Assembly (NCBI RefSeq): GCF_003850565.1
Contig: NZ_CP027706.1
Coordinates: forward strand, 3,038,001-3,102,000
Source: Pseudomonas sessilinigenes
Lineage (GTDB): Bacteria > Pseudomonadota > Gammaproteobacteria > Pseudomonadales > Pseudomonadaceae
Direction of reading: 5' to 3'
Length of the DNA: 64,000 nucleotides
In this document: positions 26,183 to 35,119 of the stretch, piece by piece
Layout: the number at the start of each line of letters is the position of its first letter
Numbering within the stretch: the first letter of the stretch is position 1
Position numbers and translations under genes: made by a program
Notes under the pieces: generated by a model
What the model saw: only the letters and a program-made list of their open reading frames with translations
What the model was told of the DNA's origin: nothing
Database searches by the model: none

Positions 26183-29100
26183 ATGAGTCACTTGCTGGAT
26201 CAACTGCGGTTTTTCAACCGCAAGCAAGGCGAGTTTTCCGCCGGTCACGGGGAAACTCGCAAGGAATCGCGCGACTGGGAGAACGTCTACCGTTCGCGCT
26301 GGCAGTACGACAAGATTGTGCGCTCCACCCACGGGGTGAACTGCACCGGATCGTGTTCGTGGAAGATCTACGTGAAGAACGGCCTGATCACCTGGGAAAC
26401 CCAGCAGACCGACTACCCGCGCACCCGCACCGACCTGCCCAACCACGAGCCCCGTGGTTGCCCCCGGGGCGCCAGCTACAGCTGGTACATCTACAGTGCC
26501 AACCGCCTGAAGTACCCCAAGGTACGCAAGGCGCTGCTCAAGCTGTGGCGCGAGGCGCGCCAGACCCTGCCACCCGTGGAGGCCTGGGCCAGCATCGTCG
26601 AGGACCGGGCCAAGGCCGACTCCTACAAGAGCAAGCGCGGCATGGGTGGCTTCATCCGTTCCAGCTGGGACGAGGTGACCCAGATCATCGCCGCCGCCAA
26701 CGTCTATACCGTGAAGCAGTACGGCCCGGACCGGGTGGTGGGGTTCTCGCCGATCCCGGCCATGTCGATGATCAGCTACGCCGCCGGCGCCCGTTACCTG
26801 TCGCTGATCGGCGGCACCTGCCTGAGCTTCTACGACTGGTACTGCGACCTGCCTCCCGCCTCGCCGATGGTCTGGGGCGAGCAGACCGACGTGCCGGAGT
26901 CGGCCGATTGGTACAACTCCAACTACATCATCGCCTGGGGTTCCAACGTCCCGCAGACCCGTACCCCCGATGCGCATTTCTTCACCGAGGTGCGCTACAA
27001 GGGCACCAAGACCGTGGCCATCACCCCGGACTATTCGGAGGTGGCCAAGCTCACCGACCTGTGGCTCAACCCCAAGCAGGGCACCGACGCGGCCCTGGCC
27101 CAGGCCTTCAACCATGTGATCTTCAAGGAATTCCACCTGGAGCGGCCCAGCGCCTATTTCACTGAATACGCCAAGCGCTACACCGACCTGCCGGTGCTGG
27201 TGCTGCTCAAGCCGATGCTCGGCACCGCGCCGGGCGCCGGCTACCAGCCGGACCGCTTCCTGCGCGCCTCGGACCTGGCCGACAACCTGGGCCAGGACAA
27301 CAACCCCGAGTGGAAGACCATCGCCCTGGATGCCGATGACCAGCTGGTCTCGCCCCAAGGCTCGATCGGCTATCGCTGGGGCGAGCAGGGCAAGTGGAAT
27401 ATCCTGCCCCGCGAGGGCGGCGCCGGGCGCGAGATCGACCTGCGCCTGAGCCTGATCGGCGGCGACGTCGCCGAGGTGGCGTTCCCGTACTTCGCCGGTG
27501 CCGGCCACGAGCACTTCGAGCATGTGGCGGGCGATGCCGTGCAGTTTCGCCGGGTGCCGGTGCGCAGTCTGACCCTGGCCGACGGCAGCCAGGTCAAGGT
27601 GGCCACGGTGTTCGACCTGTCGGCGGCCAACCTGGCCATCGACCGCGGCCTGGGCGGCGCCAACGTCGCTCGCGACTACGACGATGCCAACGTACCCGGG
27701 ACCCCGGCCTGGCAGGAGCAGATCACCGGCGTCAGCCGCGAGAAGGCGATCCAGATCGCCCGGGAGTTCGCCGACAACGCCGACAAGACCCGTGGCCGCT
27801 CGATGATCATCCTCGGTGCGGCGCTCAACCACTGGTACCACATGGACATGAGCTACCGCGGGCTGATCAACATGCTCATGCTCTGCGGCTGCATCGGCCA
27901 GACCGGTGGCGGCTGGGCCCACTACGTCGGCCAGGAGAAACTGCGCCCGCAGTGCGGCTGGCTGCCCCTGACCTTCGGCCTGGACTGGAGCCGGCCACCC
28001 CGGCAGATGAACGGCACCAGTTTCTTCTATGCCCACAGCTCGCAGTGGCGCCACGAGAAGATGAACATGCACGACGTGCTCTCGCCCCTGGCCGACAAGA
28101 GCCAGTTCCCCGAGCACGCCCTGGACTACAACATCCGCGCCGAGCGCGCCGGCTGGCTGCCCAGCTCGCCGCAGTTCAGCAGCAACCCGCTGCACATCTG
28201 CCGTGACGCCGCCGCGGCCGGCATGGCGCCCAAGGACTACGTGGTCAAGGCCTGGCAGGACGGCAGCCTGCGCTTCGCCTGCGAGCAGCCGGACGATCCG
28301 GCCAATTTCCCGCGCAACATGTTCATCTGGCGCTCGAACCTGCTGGGCTCTTCCGGCAAGGGCCACGAGTACATGCTCAAGTACCTGCTGGGCACCCGCA
28401 ACGGCGTGATGAACGAGGACATCGGCCAGTCCGGCGACTGCAAGCCGCAGGAAGCCGAATGGGTCGAGCAGGGCCCGACCGGCAAGCTGGACCTGGTCAC
28501 CACCCTGGATTTCCGCATGTCCTCGACCTGCGTGTATTCCGACATCGTCCTGCCGACCGCGACCTGGTACGAGAAGGACGACATGAACACCTCGGACATG
28601 CACCCCTTCATCCACCCGCTGTCGGCGGCCATCGACCCGGCCTGGGAATCGCGCACCGACTGGGAGATCTACAAGAGCATCGCCAAGGCCTTCTCCGAGA
28701 TGAGCGAAGGGCACCTGGGGGTCGAGCAGGACCTGGTCACCGTGCCTCTGCTGCATGACAGCGTCGGCGAGCTGGCCCAACCCTTCGGCGGCAGCGACTG
28801 GAAGAGCGCCGGAGTGGCGCCACAGCCGGGCAAGAACGCGCCGAACCTGCAAGTGGTGGAGCGCAACTACCCGAACATCTACAAGCAGTTCACCTCCCTG
28901 GGCCCGTTGCTGGAAAAGCTCGGCAACGGCGGCAAGGGCATCAACTGGAACACCGAGGAGGAAGTCCAACTGCTGGGCGAGTTGAACTACCGCGAGCAGG
29001 AGGCGGGCATCAGCCAGGGCCGGCCGAAGATCGACACCGCCATCGACGCCGCCGAAGTGGTGCTGTCCCTGGCCCCGGAAACCAACGGCCGCGTGGCGCT

Positions 29101-29950
29101 CAAGGCCTGGGAAGCCCTGTCGCGGTTTACCGGTATCGACCACAGCCACCTGGCGCAATCCAAGGCCCATGAGGCGATCCGCTTCCGCGATATCCAGGCC
29201 CAGCCGCGCAAGATCATCTCCAGCCCGACCTGGTCCGGCCTGGAAGACGACCACGTGAGCTACAACGCCGGCTACACCAACGTCCACGAGAACATCCCGT
29301 GGCGCACCATCACCGGGCGCCAGCAGTTCTACCAGGACCACCCGTGGATGCAGGCCTTCGGCGAGCAGTTGATGAACTACCGGCCACCGGTGGACACCCG
29401 GACCATCGAAGCGGTGAAGGGCAAGCGCGCCAACGGCAACCCGGAGATCGTCCTCAACTGGATCACCCCGCACCAGAAGTGGGGGATCCACAGCACCTAC
29501 AGCGACAACCTGCTGATGCTCACCCTGAGCCGTGGCGGGCCGATCGTCTGGCTCTCGGAGATCGACGCCAAGCGCGCCGGCATCCAGGACAACGACTGGA
29601 TCGAGTGCTTCAACGCCAACGGCGCGGCGACCGCCCGGGCGGTGGTCAGCCAGCGGGTCAAGGAGGGCATGGTGATGATGTACCACGCCCAGGAACGGAT
29701 CGTGAACGTGCCCGGTTCCGAGACCACCGGCACCCGTGGCGGCCACCACAACTCGGTGACCCGGGTGGTGCTCAAGCCCACCCACATGATCGGCGGCTAT
29801 GCCCAGCAGGCCTACGGTTTCAACTATTACGGCACGGTCGGTTGCAACCGCGACGAGTTCGTCGTGGTGCGCAAGATGGCCGAGGTCGACTGGCTCGACG
29901 GTTCCCGTGGCGACGAGCTGCCACAGCCGTTGCCCACCGAGATGGAATGA
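26183..29950 (+). CDS. narG: NarG, membrane-bound nitrate reductase alpha subunit
   Basis: The product is 1255 aa, full length. The FS0 cluster ligands His50, Cys54 and Cys58 lie in STHGVNCTGSCSWK, with a further Cys in EPRGCPRGASYSW. The Moco-binding region includes YDWYCDLPPASPMVWGEQTD, with an Asp as the Mo ligand. It reduces nitrate to nitrite on the cytoplasmic face, using quinol electrons that pass through NarI and NarH. The ribosome-binding site GAGAGGA precedes the ATG. The order narG-H-J-I is normal. Confidence 0.98.
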   Translation: MSHLLDQLRFFNRKQGEFSAGHGETRKESRDWENVYRSRWQYDKIVRSTHGVNCTGSCSWKIYVKNGLITWETQQTDYPRTRTDLPNHEPRGCPRGASYSWYIYSANRLKYPKVRKALLKLWREARQTLPPVEAWASIVEDRAKADSYKSKRGMGGFIRSSWDEVTQIIAAANVYTVKQYGPDRVVGFSPIPAMSMISYAAGARYLSLIGGTCLSFYDWYCDLPPASPMVWGEQTDVPESADWYNSNYIIAWGSNVPQTRTPDAHFFTEVRYKGTKTVAITPDYSEVAKLTDLWLNPKQGTDAALAQAFNHVIFKEFHLERPSAYFTEYAKRYTDLPVLVLLKPMLGTAPGAGYQPDRFLRASDLADNLGQDNNPEWKTIALDADDQLVSPQGSIGYRWGEQGKWNILPREGGAGREIDLRLSLIGGDVAEVAFPYFAGAGHEHFEHVAGDAVQFRRVPVRSLTLADGSQVKVATVFDLSAANLAIDRGLGGANVARDYDDANVPGTPAWQEQITGVSREKAIQIAREFADNADKTRGRSMIILGAALNHWYHMDMSYRGLINMLMLCGCIGQTGGGWAHYVGQEKLRPQCGWLPLTFGLDWSRPPRQMNGTSFFYAHSSQWRHEKMNMHDVLSPLADKSQFPEHALDYNIRAERAGWLPSSPQFSSNPLHICRDAAAAGMAPKDYVVKAWQDGSLRFACEQPDDPANFPRNMFIWRSNLLGSSGKGHEYMLKYLLGTRNGVMNEDIGQSGDCKPQEAEWVEQGPTGKLDLVTTLDFRMSSTCVYSDIVLPTATWYEKDDMNTSDMHPFIHPLSAAIDPAWESRTDWEIYKSIAKAFSEMSEGHLGVEQDLVTVPLLHDSVGELAQPFGGSDWKSAGVAPQPGKNAPNLQVVERNYPNIYKQFTSLGPLLEKLGNGGKGINWNTEEEVQLLGELNYREQEAGISQGRPKIDTAIDAAEVVLSLAPETNGRVALKAWEALSRFTGIDHSHLAQSKAHEAIRFRDIQAQPRKIISSPTWSGLEDDHVSYNAGYTNVHENIPWRTITGRQQFYQDHPWMQAFGEQLMNYRPPVDTRTIEAVKGKRANGNPEIVLNWITPHQKWGIHSTYSDNLLMLTLSRGGPIVWLSEIDAKRAGIQDNDWIECFNANGAATARAVVSQRVKEGMVMMYHAQERIVNVPGSETTGTRGGHHNSVTRVVLKPTHMIGGYAQQAYGFNYYGTVGCNRDEFVVVRKMAEVDWLDGSRGDELPQPLPTEME

Positions 29951-29961
29951 GGAATGCAGTC

Positions 29962-31500
29962 ATGAAGATCCGTTCGCAAATCGGCATGGTCCTGAACCTG
30001 GACAAATGCATTGGCTGCCACACCTGCTCGGTCACCTGCAAGAACGTCTGGACCAGCCGCGAGGGCATGGAATACGCCTGGTTCAACAACGTCGAGACCA
30101 AGCCCGGGATCGGCTACCCCAAGGAGTGGGAGAACCAGGACAAGTGGAAGGGCGGTTGGGTGCGCAACGCCAATGGCTCGATCAACCCGCGCATCGGCGG
30201 CAAGTTCCGGGTGTTGGCCAATATCTTCGCCAACCCCGAGCTGCCAGGCCTGGACGACTACTACGAGCCGTTCGACTTCGACTACCAGCACCTGCACACC
30301 GCGCCTTCGGGCAACCACCAGCCCACCGCTCGACCACGCTCGGTGGTGTCGGGCAAGCGCATGGAGAAGATCGAGTGGGGACCCAACTGGGAGGAGATCC
30401 TGGGCAGCGAGTTCGCCAAGCGCCGCAAGGATCGCAACTTCGACCAGATCCAGGCGGACATCTACGGTGAGTACGAAAACACCTTCATGATGTACCTGCC
30501 GCGCCTGTGCGAGCACTGCCTGAACCCGGCCTGCGCGGCGTCCTGCCCGAGCGGGGCGATCTACAAGCGCGAGGAAGACGGCATCGTCCTGATCGACCAG
30601 GAGAAGTGCCGTGGCTGGCGCATGTGCATCAGCGGCTGCCCGTACAAGAAGATCTATTTCAACTGGAAGAGCGGCAAGTCCGAGAAGTGCATCTTCTGCT
30701 ACCCACGGATCGAGGCCGGCATGCCCACCGTGTGCGCCGAGACCTGCGTCGGGCGCATTCGCTACCTCGGCGTGCTGCTCTACGACGCCGACCGCATCAG
30801 CGAGGTGGCCAGTACCGCCGACGAGCAGGACCTGTACCAGAAGCAGCTGGAGATCTTCCTCGACCCCCACGATCCGGCGGTGATCCGCCAGGCCCTGGCC
30901 GATGGCGTGCCGCAGTCGGTGATCGACGCCGCGCAGCGCTCGCCGGTGTACAAGATGGCCGTGGACTGGCAACTGGCGCTGCCACTGCACCCGGAATACC
31001 GGACCTTGCCGATGGTCTGGTACGTGCCGCCGCTGTCGCCGATCCAGAACGCCGCGGCGGCCGGCACCGTGGGCATGAGCGGGGTGATCCCGGATGTCGA
31101 CAGCCTGCGCATTCCGCTGCGCTACCTGGCCAACCTGCTGACCGCCGGTGACGAGCAACCGGTGCGGCGCGCACTCAAGCGCCTGCTGGCGATGCGTGCC
31201 TACAAGCGCTCGGAACAGGTGGACGGCACACCGGACCTGCAAGTCCTGGCCGACGTCGGCCTGAGCGTGGCCCAGGTCGAGGAGATGTACCGCTACCTGG
31301 CCATCGCCAACTATGAAGATCGCTACGTGGTGCCCAGCGCCCATCGCGAAGAGGCCATGAGCGACGCCTTCGCCGAGCGCTCGGGCTGCGGCTTCAGCTT
31401 CGGCAGCGGCTGCAGCGGCAGTTCCGACACCAACCTGTTCGGCGCGAAGAAGGCCAACCGCCGCGACATCATCAAGACCGTCCAACTGTGGGAGGACTGA
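29962..31500 (+). CDS. narH: NarH, nitrate reductase beta subunit (Fe-S)
   Basis: The product is 512 aa from MKIRSQIGMVLNLDKC. Four Fe-S cysteine groups are seen: CIGCHTCSVTC, CEHCLNPACAASCP, CRGWRMCISGCP and CIFCYPRIEAGMPTVCAETC. In the third, Trp replaces a Cys (CRGW), the known mark of the 3Fe-4S cluster in NarH. It transfers electrons from NarI hemes to NarG. It starts 11 bases after narG. Confidence 0.98.
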   Translation: MKIRSQIGMVLNLDKCIGCHTCSVTCKNVWTSREGMEYAWFNNVETKPGIGYPKEWENQDKWKGGWVRNANGSINPRIGGKFRVLANIFANPELPGLDDYYEPFDFDYQHLHTAPSGNHQPTARPRSVVSGKRMEKIEWGPNWEEILGSEFAKRRKDRNFDQIQADIYGEYENTFMMYLPRLCEHCLNPACAASCPSGAIYKREEDGIVLIDQEKCRGWRMCISGCPYKKIYFNWKSGKSEKCIFCYPRIEAGMPTVCAETCVGRIRYLGVLLYDADRISEVASTADEQDLYQKQLEIFLDPHDPAVIRQALADGVPQSVIDAAQRSPVYKMAVDWQLALPLHPEYRTLPMVWYVPPLSPIQNAAAAGTVGMSGVIPDVDSLRIPLRYLANLLTAGDEQPVRRALKRLLAMRAYKRSEQVDGTPDLQVLADVGLSVAQVEEMYRYLAIANYEDRYVVPSAHREEAMSDAFAERSGCGFSFGSGCSGSSDTNLFGAKKANRRDIIKTVQLWED

Positions 31501-31502
31501 CC

Positions 31503-32258
31503 ATGCGCATTCTCAAGGTGATTTCACTGCTGCTGGACTACCCGACCCAGGAACTGGTCGCCGGCCGAGATGAACTGGAGCAGGCGATCATCCAGGCCCG
31601 GGAGATCAGCCCGCGCCAGCGCGGGGCGCTGTTCGAGCTGCTGGAGCTGATCTGCAACAACGACCTGATGGACCGCCAGGAGCACTACGGGGCGCTGTTC
31701 GGCCGGGGGCGGTCACTGTCGCTGCTGCTGTTCGAGCATGTGCACGGCGAGTCCCGCGATCGCGGCCAGGCCATGGTCGACTTGCTGGCCCAGTACGAGG
31801 CGGCGGGTTTCGCCCTGGGCGTCAAGGAGCTGCCGGACTACATCCCGCTGTACCTGGAGTACCTGTCGACTCGCGATGAGCTGGAGGCGCGCGAGGGCCT
31901 GGCCGATGTTGCGCACCTGCTGGCGCTGCTCGCCGCCCGCCTGGAAGAGCGCGAGAGCTTCTATGCCGGCTGCTTCCGCGCCTTGTTGCAGATCGCCGGG
32001 GCCGAGCCGCACCAGGCCGTGGCCGATGTGCGTGAGCAGGTGGCGGCGGAGCAGCGCGACGATTCCCTGGAGGCCCTGGACAAGATCTGGGAGGAGGAGG
32101 CGGTGGACTTCCTCCAGGCCCAGCAGCAGGACCGTTGCGCCGGACAGGCCAGTGCGCCGGGCAAGCCCCGGGAGGAAAGCGCGGTGCCGCTGCACTGGGT
32201 GGATTTTCAGGATCAAGGGCTGGCCCGCAAGCCGGCCGGGGAGGTGGGTAATGTCTAA
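31503..32258 (+). CDS. narJ: NarJ, nitrate reductase assembly chaperone
   Basis: The product is 251 aa from MRILKVISLLLDYPTQ. It is a helical TorD/NarJ-family chaperone with the signatures HVHGESRDRGQAMVDLLAQYE and LPDYIPLYLEYLS. It binds apo-NarG and allows Moco insertion; it is not part of the final enzyme. It begins 2 bases after the narH stop and overlaps narI by eight bases. Confidence 0.95.
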   Translation: MRILKVISLLLDYPTQELVAGRDELEQAIIQAREISPRQRGALFELLELICNNDLMDRQEHYGALFGRGRSLSLLLFEHVHGESRDRGQAMVDLLAQYEAAGFALGVKELPDYIPLYLEYLSTRDELEAREGLADVAHLLALLAARLEERESFYAGCFRALLQIAGAEPHQAVADVREQVAAEQRDDSLEALDKIWEEEAVDFLQAQQQDRCAGQASAPGKPREESAVPLHWVDFQDQGLARKPAGEVGNV

Positions 32259-32931
32259 GTGGAACCTGTTGTTGTTCGGGGTGTATCCCTATGTGGCCCT
32301 GGCGATCTGCCTGCTGGGCAGCTGGGCGCGGTTCGACCTGTCCCAGTACACCTGGAAGGCCGGCTCCAGCCAGATGCTCTCCAGCCGTGGCATGCGGCTG
32401 GCGAGCAACCTGTTTCACATCGGCGTGCTGTTCGTCCTGGCCGGGCATTTCGTCGGCTTGCTGACCCCGGCCTCGGTCTATCACCACGTGATCAGCACCG
32501 AGCACAAGCAACTGCTGGCCATGGTCTCCGGTGGATTTTTCGGCCTCCTGTGCCTGCTGGGCCTGGTGCTGCTGATCAAGCGGCGCCTGACCGACCCTCG
32601 GGTGCGGGCGACTTCCAGCACTTCGGACATCCTGATCCTGCTGGTGCTGCTGGCCCAGTTGCTGCTGGGCTTGCTGACCATCGTCGCCTCCACCGGGCAC
32701 ATGGACGGTTCGGTGATGGTGATGCTCGCCGACTGGGCGCAGTACACCGTGCTGTTGCGGCCGGTGGATGCGGCGGCGGCCATCGCCCCGGTGGCCCTGG
32801 TGTACAAGCTGCATGTGCTGCTGGGCCTGAGCCTGTTCGTGCTGTTTCCCTTTACTCGACTGGTGCACATCGTCAGTGCCCCGGTGTGGTACCTGGGCCG
32901 GCGTTATCAAATCGTGCGGCAGAAAGCCTGA
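32251..32931 (+). CDS. narI: NarI, nitrate reductase gamma subunit (cytochrome b)
   Basis: The product is 226 aa from MSKWNLLLFGVYPYVA with five transmembrane helices. Heme b ligands are expected among the His of LFHIGVLFVLAGHFVG and of VYKLHVLLGLSLF / FTRLVHIVSAP. It oxidises quinol on the periplasmic side and anchors NarGH. The start lies within the end of narJ. Confidence 0.97.
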   Translation: MSKWNLLLFGVYPYVALAICLLGSWARFDLSQYTWKAGSSQMLSSRGMRLASNLFHIGVLFVLAGHFVGLLTPASVYHHVISTEHKQLLAMVSGGFFGLLCLLGLVLLIKRRLTDPRVRATSSTSDILILLVLLAQLLLGLLTIVASTGHMDGSVMVMLADWAQYTVLLRPVDAAAAIAPVALVYKLHVLLGLSLFVLFPFTRLVHIVSAPVWYLGRRYQIVRQKA

Positions 32932-32941
32932 GGAGGCGACC

Positions 32942-33865
32942 ATGACCAGTGGATGCGGATGTGGCGGTAATGGGGGGGGCAATGGCGGCTGCTCCTCCTC
33001 GGCAGTGCACCCGCCCCAGGCGGTTGGCCAGGGGCCGGAGCTGGCGGTGGAGATAACGCCGCAGCTGATTGCCAGCAGTGAGCAGGAATGGCCGGTGGTC
33101 AGTGTCAACGGCATCTTGATCGAGCCCCAGGCCATGGCCCAGGAGCTGCAATACCATCCGGCGGCCGATCGCCAGGAGGCGGTGTTCCTGGCCGCCAGGG
33201 CGCTGGTGATCCGCGAGCTGCTGCAGCAACGGATCGCCGAGCTGGGCCTTGGGGCCCGGCTCGGTGCCGGGGAGAACCAGGAGGAGGCGGCCACCCGCTT
33301 GCTCCTGGAACATGAGGTGCAGGTGCCCGAATGTGACGAGGCCAGCTGCCAGCGCTACTACGCCAGCAACCGCGGGCGCTTCCACAGCGCGCCGCTGCTG
33401 GCGGTGCGGCATATCCTGCTCGAGTGCGCCCCGGACGATGCCCAGGCGCGGGCCCAGGCCTTCACCCAGGCGCAGATTCTCTGCGAGCGGTTGGTGCAGT
33501 TCCCCGGGCAGTTCGCCGAGCTGGCGCGCAAGTACTCGGCCTGTCCGTCCAAGGAGCAGGGCGGCGAGTTGGGGCAGATCAGCAAGGGCCAGACCGTGCC
33601 GGAGCTGGAGCGCCAGTTGTTCACCCAGGCCCAGGGCCTGGTGGCCAAGCCTTTGGAGAGTCGTTATGGCTGGCACGTGCTGAGCGTCGACCAGCGGATC
33701 GAGGGCCAGCCCTTGCCCTACGAGGCGGTGGCCACGGCGATCCGTACCCAGCTGCAGCAGGGGGTATGGCAGAAGGCGGTGGTGCAGTACCTGCAGACCC
33801 TGGTGGGCGCCGCGGACATCCGCGGGATCCGCCTGCAGGGTGCCGATTCGCCGCTGGTGCAATAG
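32942..33865 (+). CDS. Parvulin-type peptidyl-prolyl isomerase of the nar operon
   Basis: The product is 307 aa from [16 protein letters not shown]. The N-terminus is unusual, rich in Cys and Gly with no signal peptide, so it is probably cytoplasmic. A SurA-N-like helical region precedes a rotamase domain (about 145-245), with [37 protein letters not shown] and [11 protein letters not shown]. It corresponds to the ppiC-like gene PA3871 next to narI in P. aeruginosa. It probably assists nitrate reductase folding; the Cys-rich head might bind metal. Confidence 0.9.
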   Translation: MTSGCGCGGNGGGNGGCSSSAVHPPQAVGQGPELAVEITPQLIASSEQEWPVVSVNGILIEPQAMAQELQYHPAADRQEAVFLAARALVIRELLQQRIAELGLGARLGAGENQEEAATRLLLEHEVQVPECDEASCQRYYASNRGRFHSAPLLAVRHILLECAPDDAQARAQAFTQAQILCERLVQFPGQFAELARKYSACPSKEQGGELGQISKGQTVPELERQLFTQAQGLVAKPLESRYGWHVLSVDQRIEGQPLPYEAVATAIRTQLQQGVWQKAVVQYLQTLVGAADIRGIRLQGADSPLVQ

Positions 33866-33875
33866 GAGCAGGAGC

Positions 33876-34868
33876 ATGGGCAAGCTGATGCAGGATGGCT
33901 TCGGGCGGCAGATCGACTACCTGCGCCTGTCGGTGACCGATCGCTGCGATTTACGTTGTGTCTATTGCATGGCCAGCGACATGACGTTCCTGCCGCGCCA
34001 GCAGGTGCTGACCCTGGAGGAATTGCTGCGCCTGGCCACGCTGTTCGTCGGCCAGGGCGTGCGCAAGATCCGCCTGACCGGCGGCGAACCGCTGGTGCGC
34101 CCGGGGATTGTCGAGCTGTGCCGGCAGATCGCGGCCTTGCCGGGCCTGCGGGAGTTGGTGATGACCACCAACGGCACGCAGTTGCAGCGCCTGGCCCGGC
34201 CCCTGGCCGACGCCGGGGTGCGCCGGTTGAATATCAGCCTGGACAGCCTGGACGGCCAGCGCTTTCGGGCCATCACCCGCAACGGTGACCTGGACCAGGT
34301 GCTGCGCGGTATCGAGGCCGCGCGGCAGGCCGGCTTCGAAGGCATCAAGCTCAACTGCGTGGTGATGCAGGGACGCAATTTCGACGAGGTGCCGGCGCTG
34401 CTGCAATACGCTATCGACCAGGGCATCGATATCACCTTCATCGAGGAAATGCCCCTGGGGGAGGTGGGGCGCTCGCGGGGCGAGGCGTTCTGTGCCAGCG
34501 ACCAGGTGCGGCGGCTGATCGCCAGCCGCCATGCCTTGCTCGACAGTGCCGAGAACAGTGGCGGCCCGGCGCGCTACATGCGCCTGGTGGAGCATCCGCG
34601 AACCCGCGTCGGTTTCATTTCACCCAACAGCCACAACTTCTGCGCCACCTGCAACCGGGTGCGCCTGACCGTCGAGGGCAAGCTGTTGCTGTGCCTGGGC
34701 CAGGAAGACTCCCTGGACTTGCGCGGCCTGCTGCGCCGCTATCCGCTGGACGATGCGCCGCTGATCGACGCCCTGCAACAGGCGTTGCGGCGCAAGCCGC
34801 TGCGCCATGACTTCGATCCCCAAGGCGCGGTGCAACTGGTGCGCTTCATGAACATGAGCGGGGGTTGA
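33876..34868 (+). CDS. moaA: MoaA, GTP 3',8-cyclase (molybdenum cofactor)
   Basis: The product is 330 aa. The radical-SAM cluster is CDLRCVYC (C-x3-C-x2-C), followed by the SAM motif [13 protein letters not shown]-terminal cluster binds the second 4Fe-4S (CATCNRVRL and a later Cys in LLLCLG). It lacks the usual C-terminal GG of many MoaA proteins in the form GSGG, ending instead FMNMSGG. It starts Moco synthesis for NarG. The AGGAGCAGGAG ribosome-binding region lies upstream. It is the last gene of the nar operon. Confidence 0.96.
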   Translation: MGKLMQDGFGRQIDYLRLSVTDRCDLRCVYCMASDMTFLPRQQVLTLEELLRLATLFVGQGVRKIRLTGGEPLVRPGIVELCRQIAALPGLRELVMTTNGTQLQRLARPLADAGVRRLNISLDSLDGQRFRAITRNGDLDQVLRGIEAARQAGFEGIKLNCVVMQGRNFDEVPALLQYAIDQGIDITFIEEMPLGEVGRSRGEAFCASDQVRRLIASRHALLDSAENSGGPARYMRLVEHPRTRVGFISPNSHNFCATCNRVRLTVEGKLLLCLGQEDSLDLRGLLRRYPLDDAPLIDALQQALRRKPLRHDFDPQGAVQLVRFMNMSGG

Positions 34869-35020
34869 CGCGCCATTTGCCGCCAAGCCTTCCATCCCGC
34901 AGAACCTTGCGAAACGTGTTGCCTACCCGGCGAGTCCTGCGGCCTCGTACGCAGCCTCGCGCTGCTCGGCAGCGGTTACGGGGTTTGGTATTGGGCAGTC
35001 GCCGGGGAGCGGAAAAATAC

Positions 35021-35034
35021 TTGATCACGATCAA
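35021..35034 (+). promoter_or_regulatory. Anr/Dnr box of the nrdD promoter
   Basis: TTGATCACGATCAA is a perfect box. TAATAT at 35057-35062 is a good -10 and the start falls near 35069, 51 bases before the nrdD ATG. This class II layout means nrdD is induced without oxygen. Confidence 0.88.
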
Positions 35035-35073
35035 TGGCAATCAATCTCATGCTCCGTAATATTCCTGCATCTT

Positions 35074-35095
35074 GTGTTTTGAGATTCCAAAACAC
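35074..35095. promoter_or_regulatory. Palindrome in the nrdD leader
   Basis: GTGTTTTG-AGATTC-CAAAACAC is a perfect 8-bp inverted repeat just after the predicted transcription start. A second imperfect one, ACACCTATATGTAGTGT (35092-35108), overlaps its end. They could be repressor sites, for example NrdR, but the second is one base longer than the usual 16-bp NrdR box. An RNA hairpin is an alternative. Confidence 0.45.
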
Positions 35096-35119
35096 CTATA
35101 TGTAGTGTCAGGAGGGTGA

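Noticed and set aside
25970..29785. Minus-strand open frame of about 1270 codons across narG
   Set aside because: It is an antisense shadow caused by high GC at third codon positions. It has no ribosome-binding site, is rich in His, Gly, Val and Arg, and matches no family; narG on the other strand is certain.
35092..35108. NrdR box before nrdD
   Set aside because: ACACCTATATGTAGTGT is 17 bases instead of 16 and lacks a second box at the normal distance, so it is kept only as a generic palindrome.
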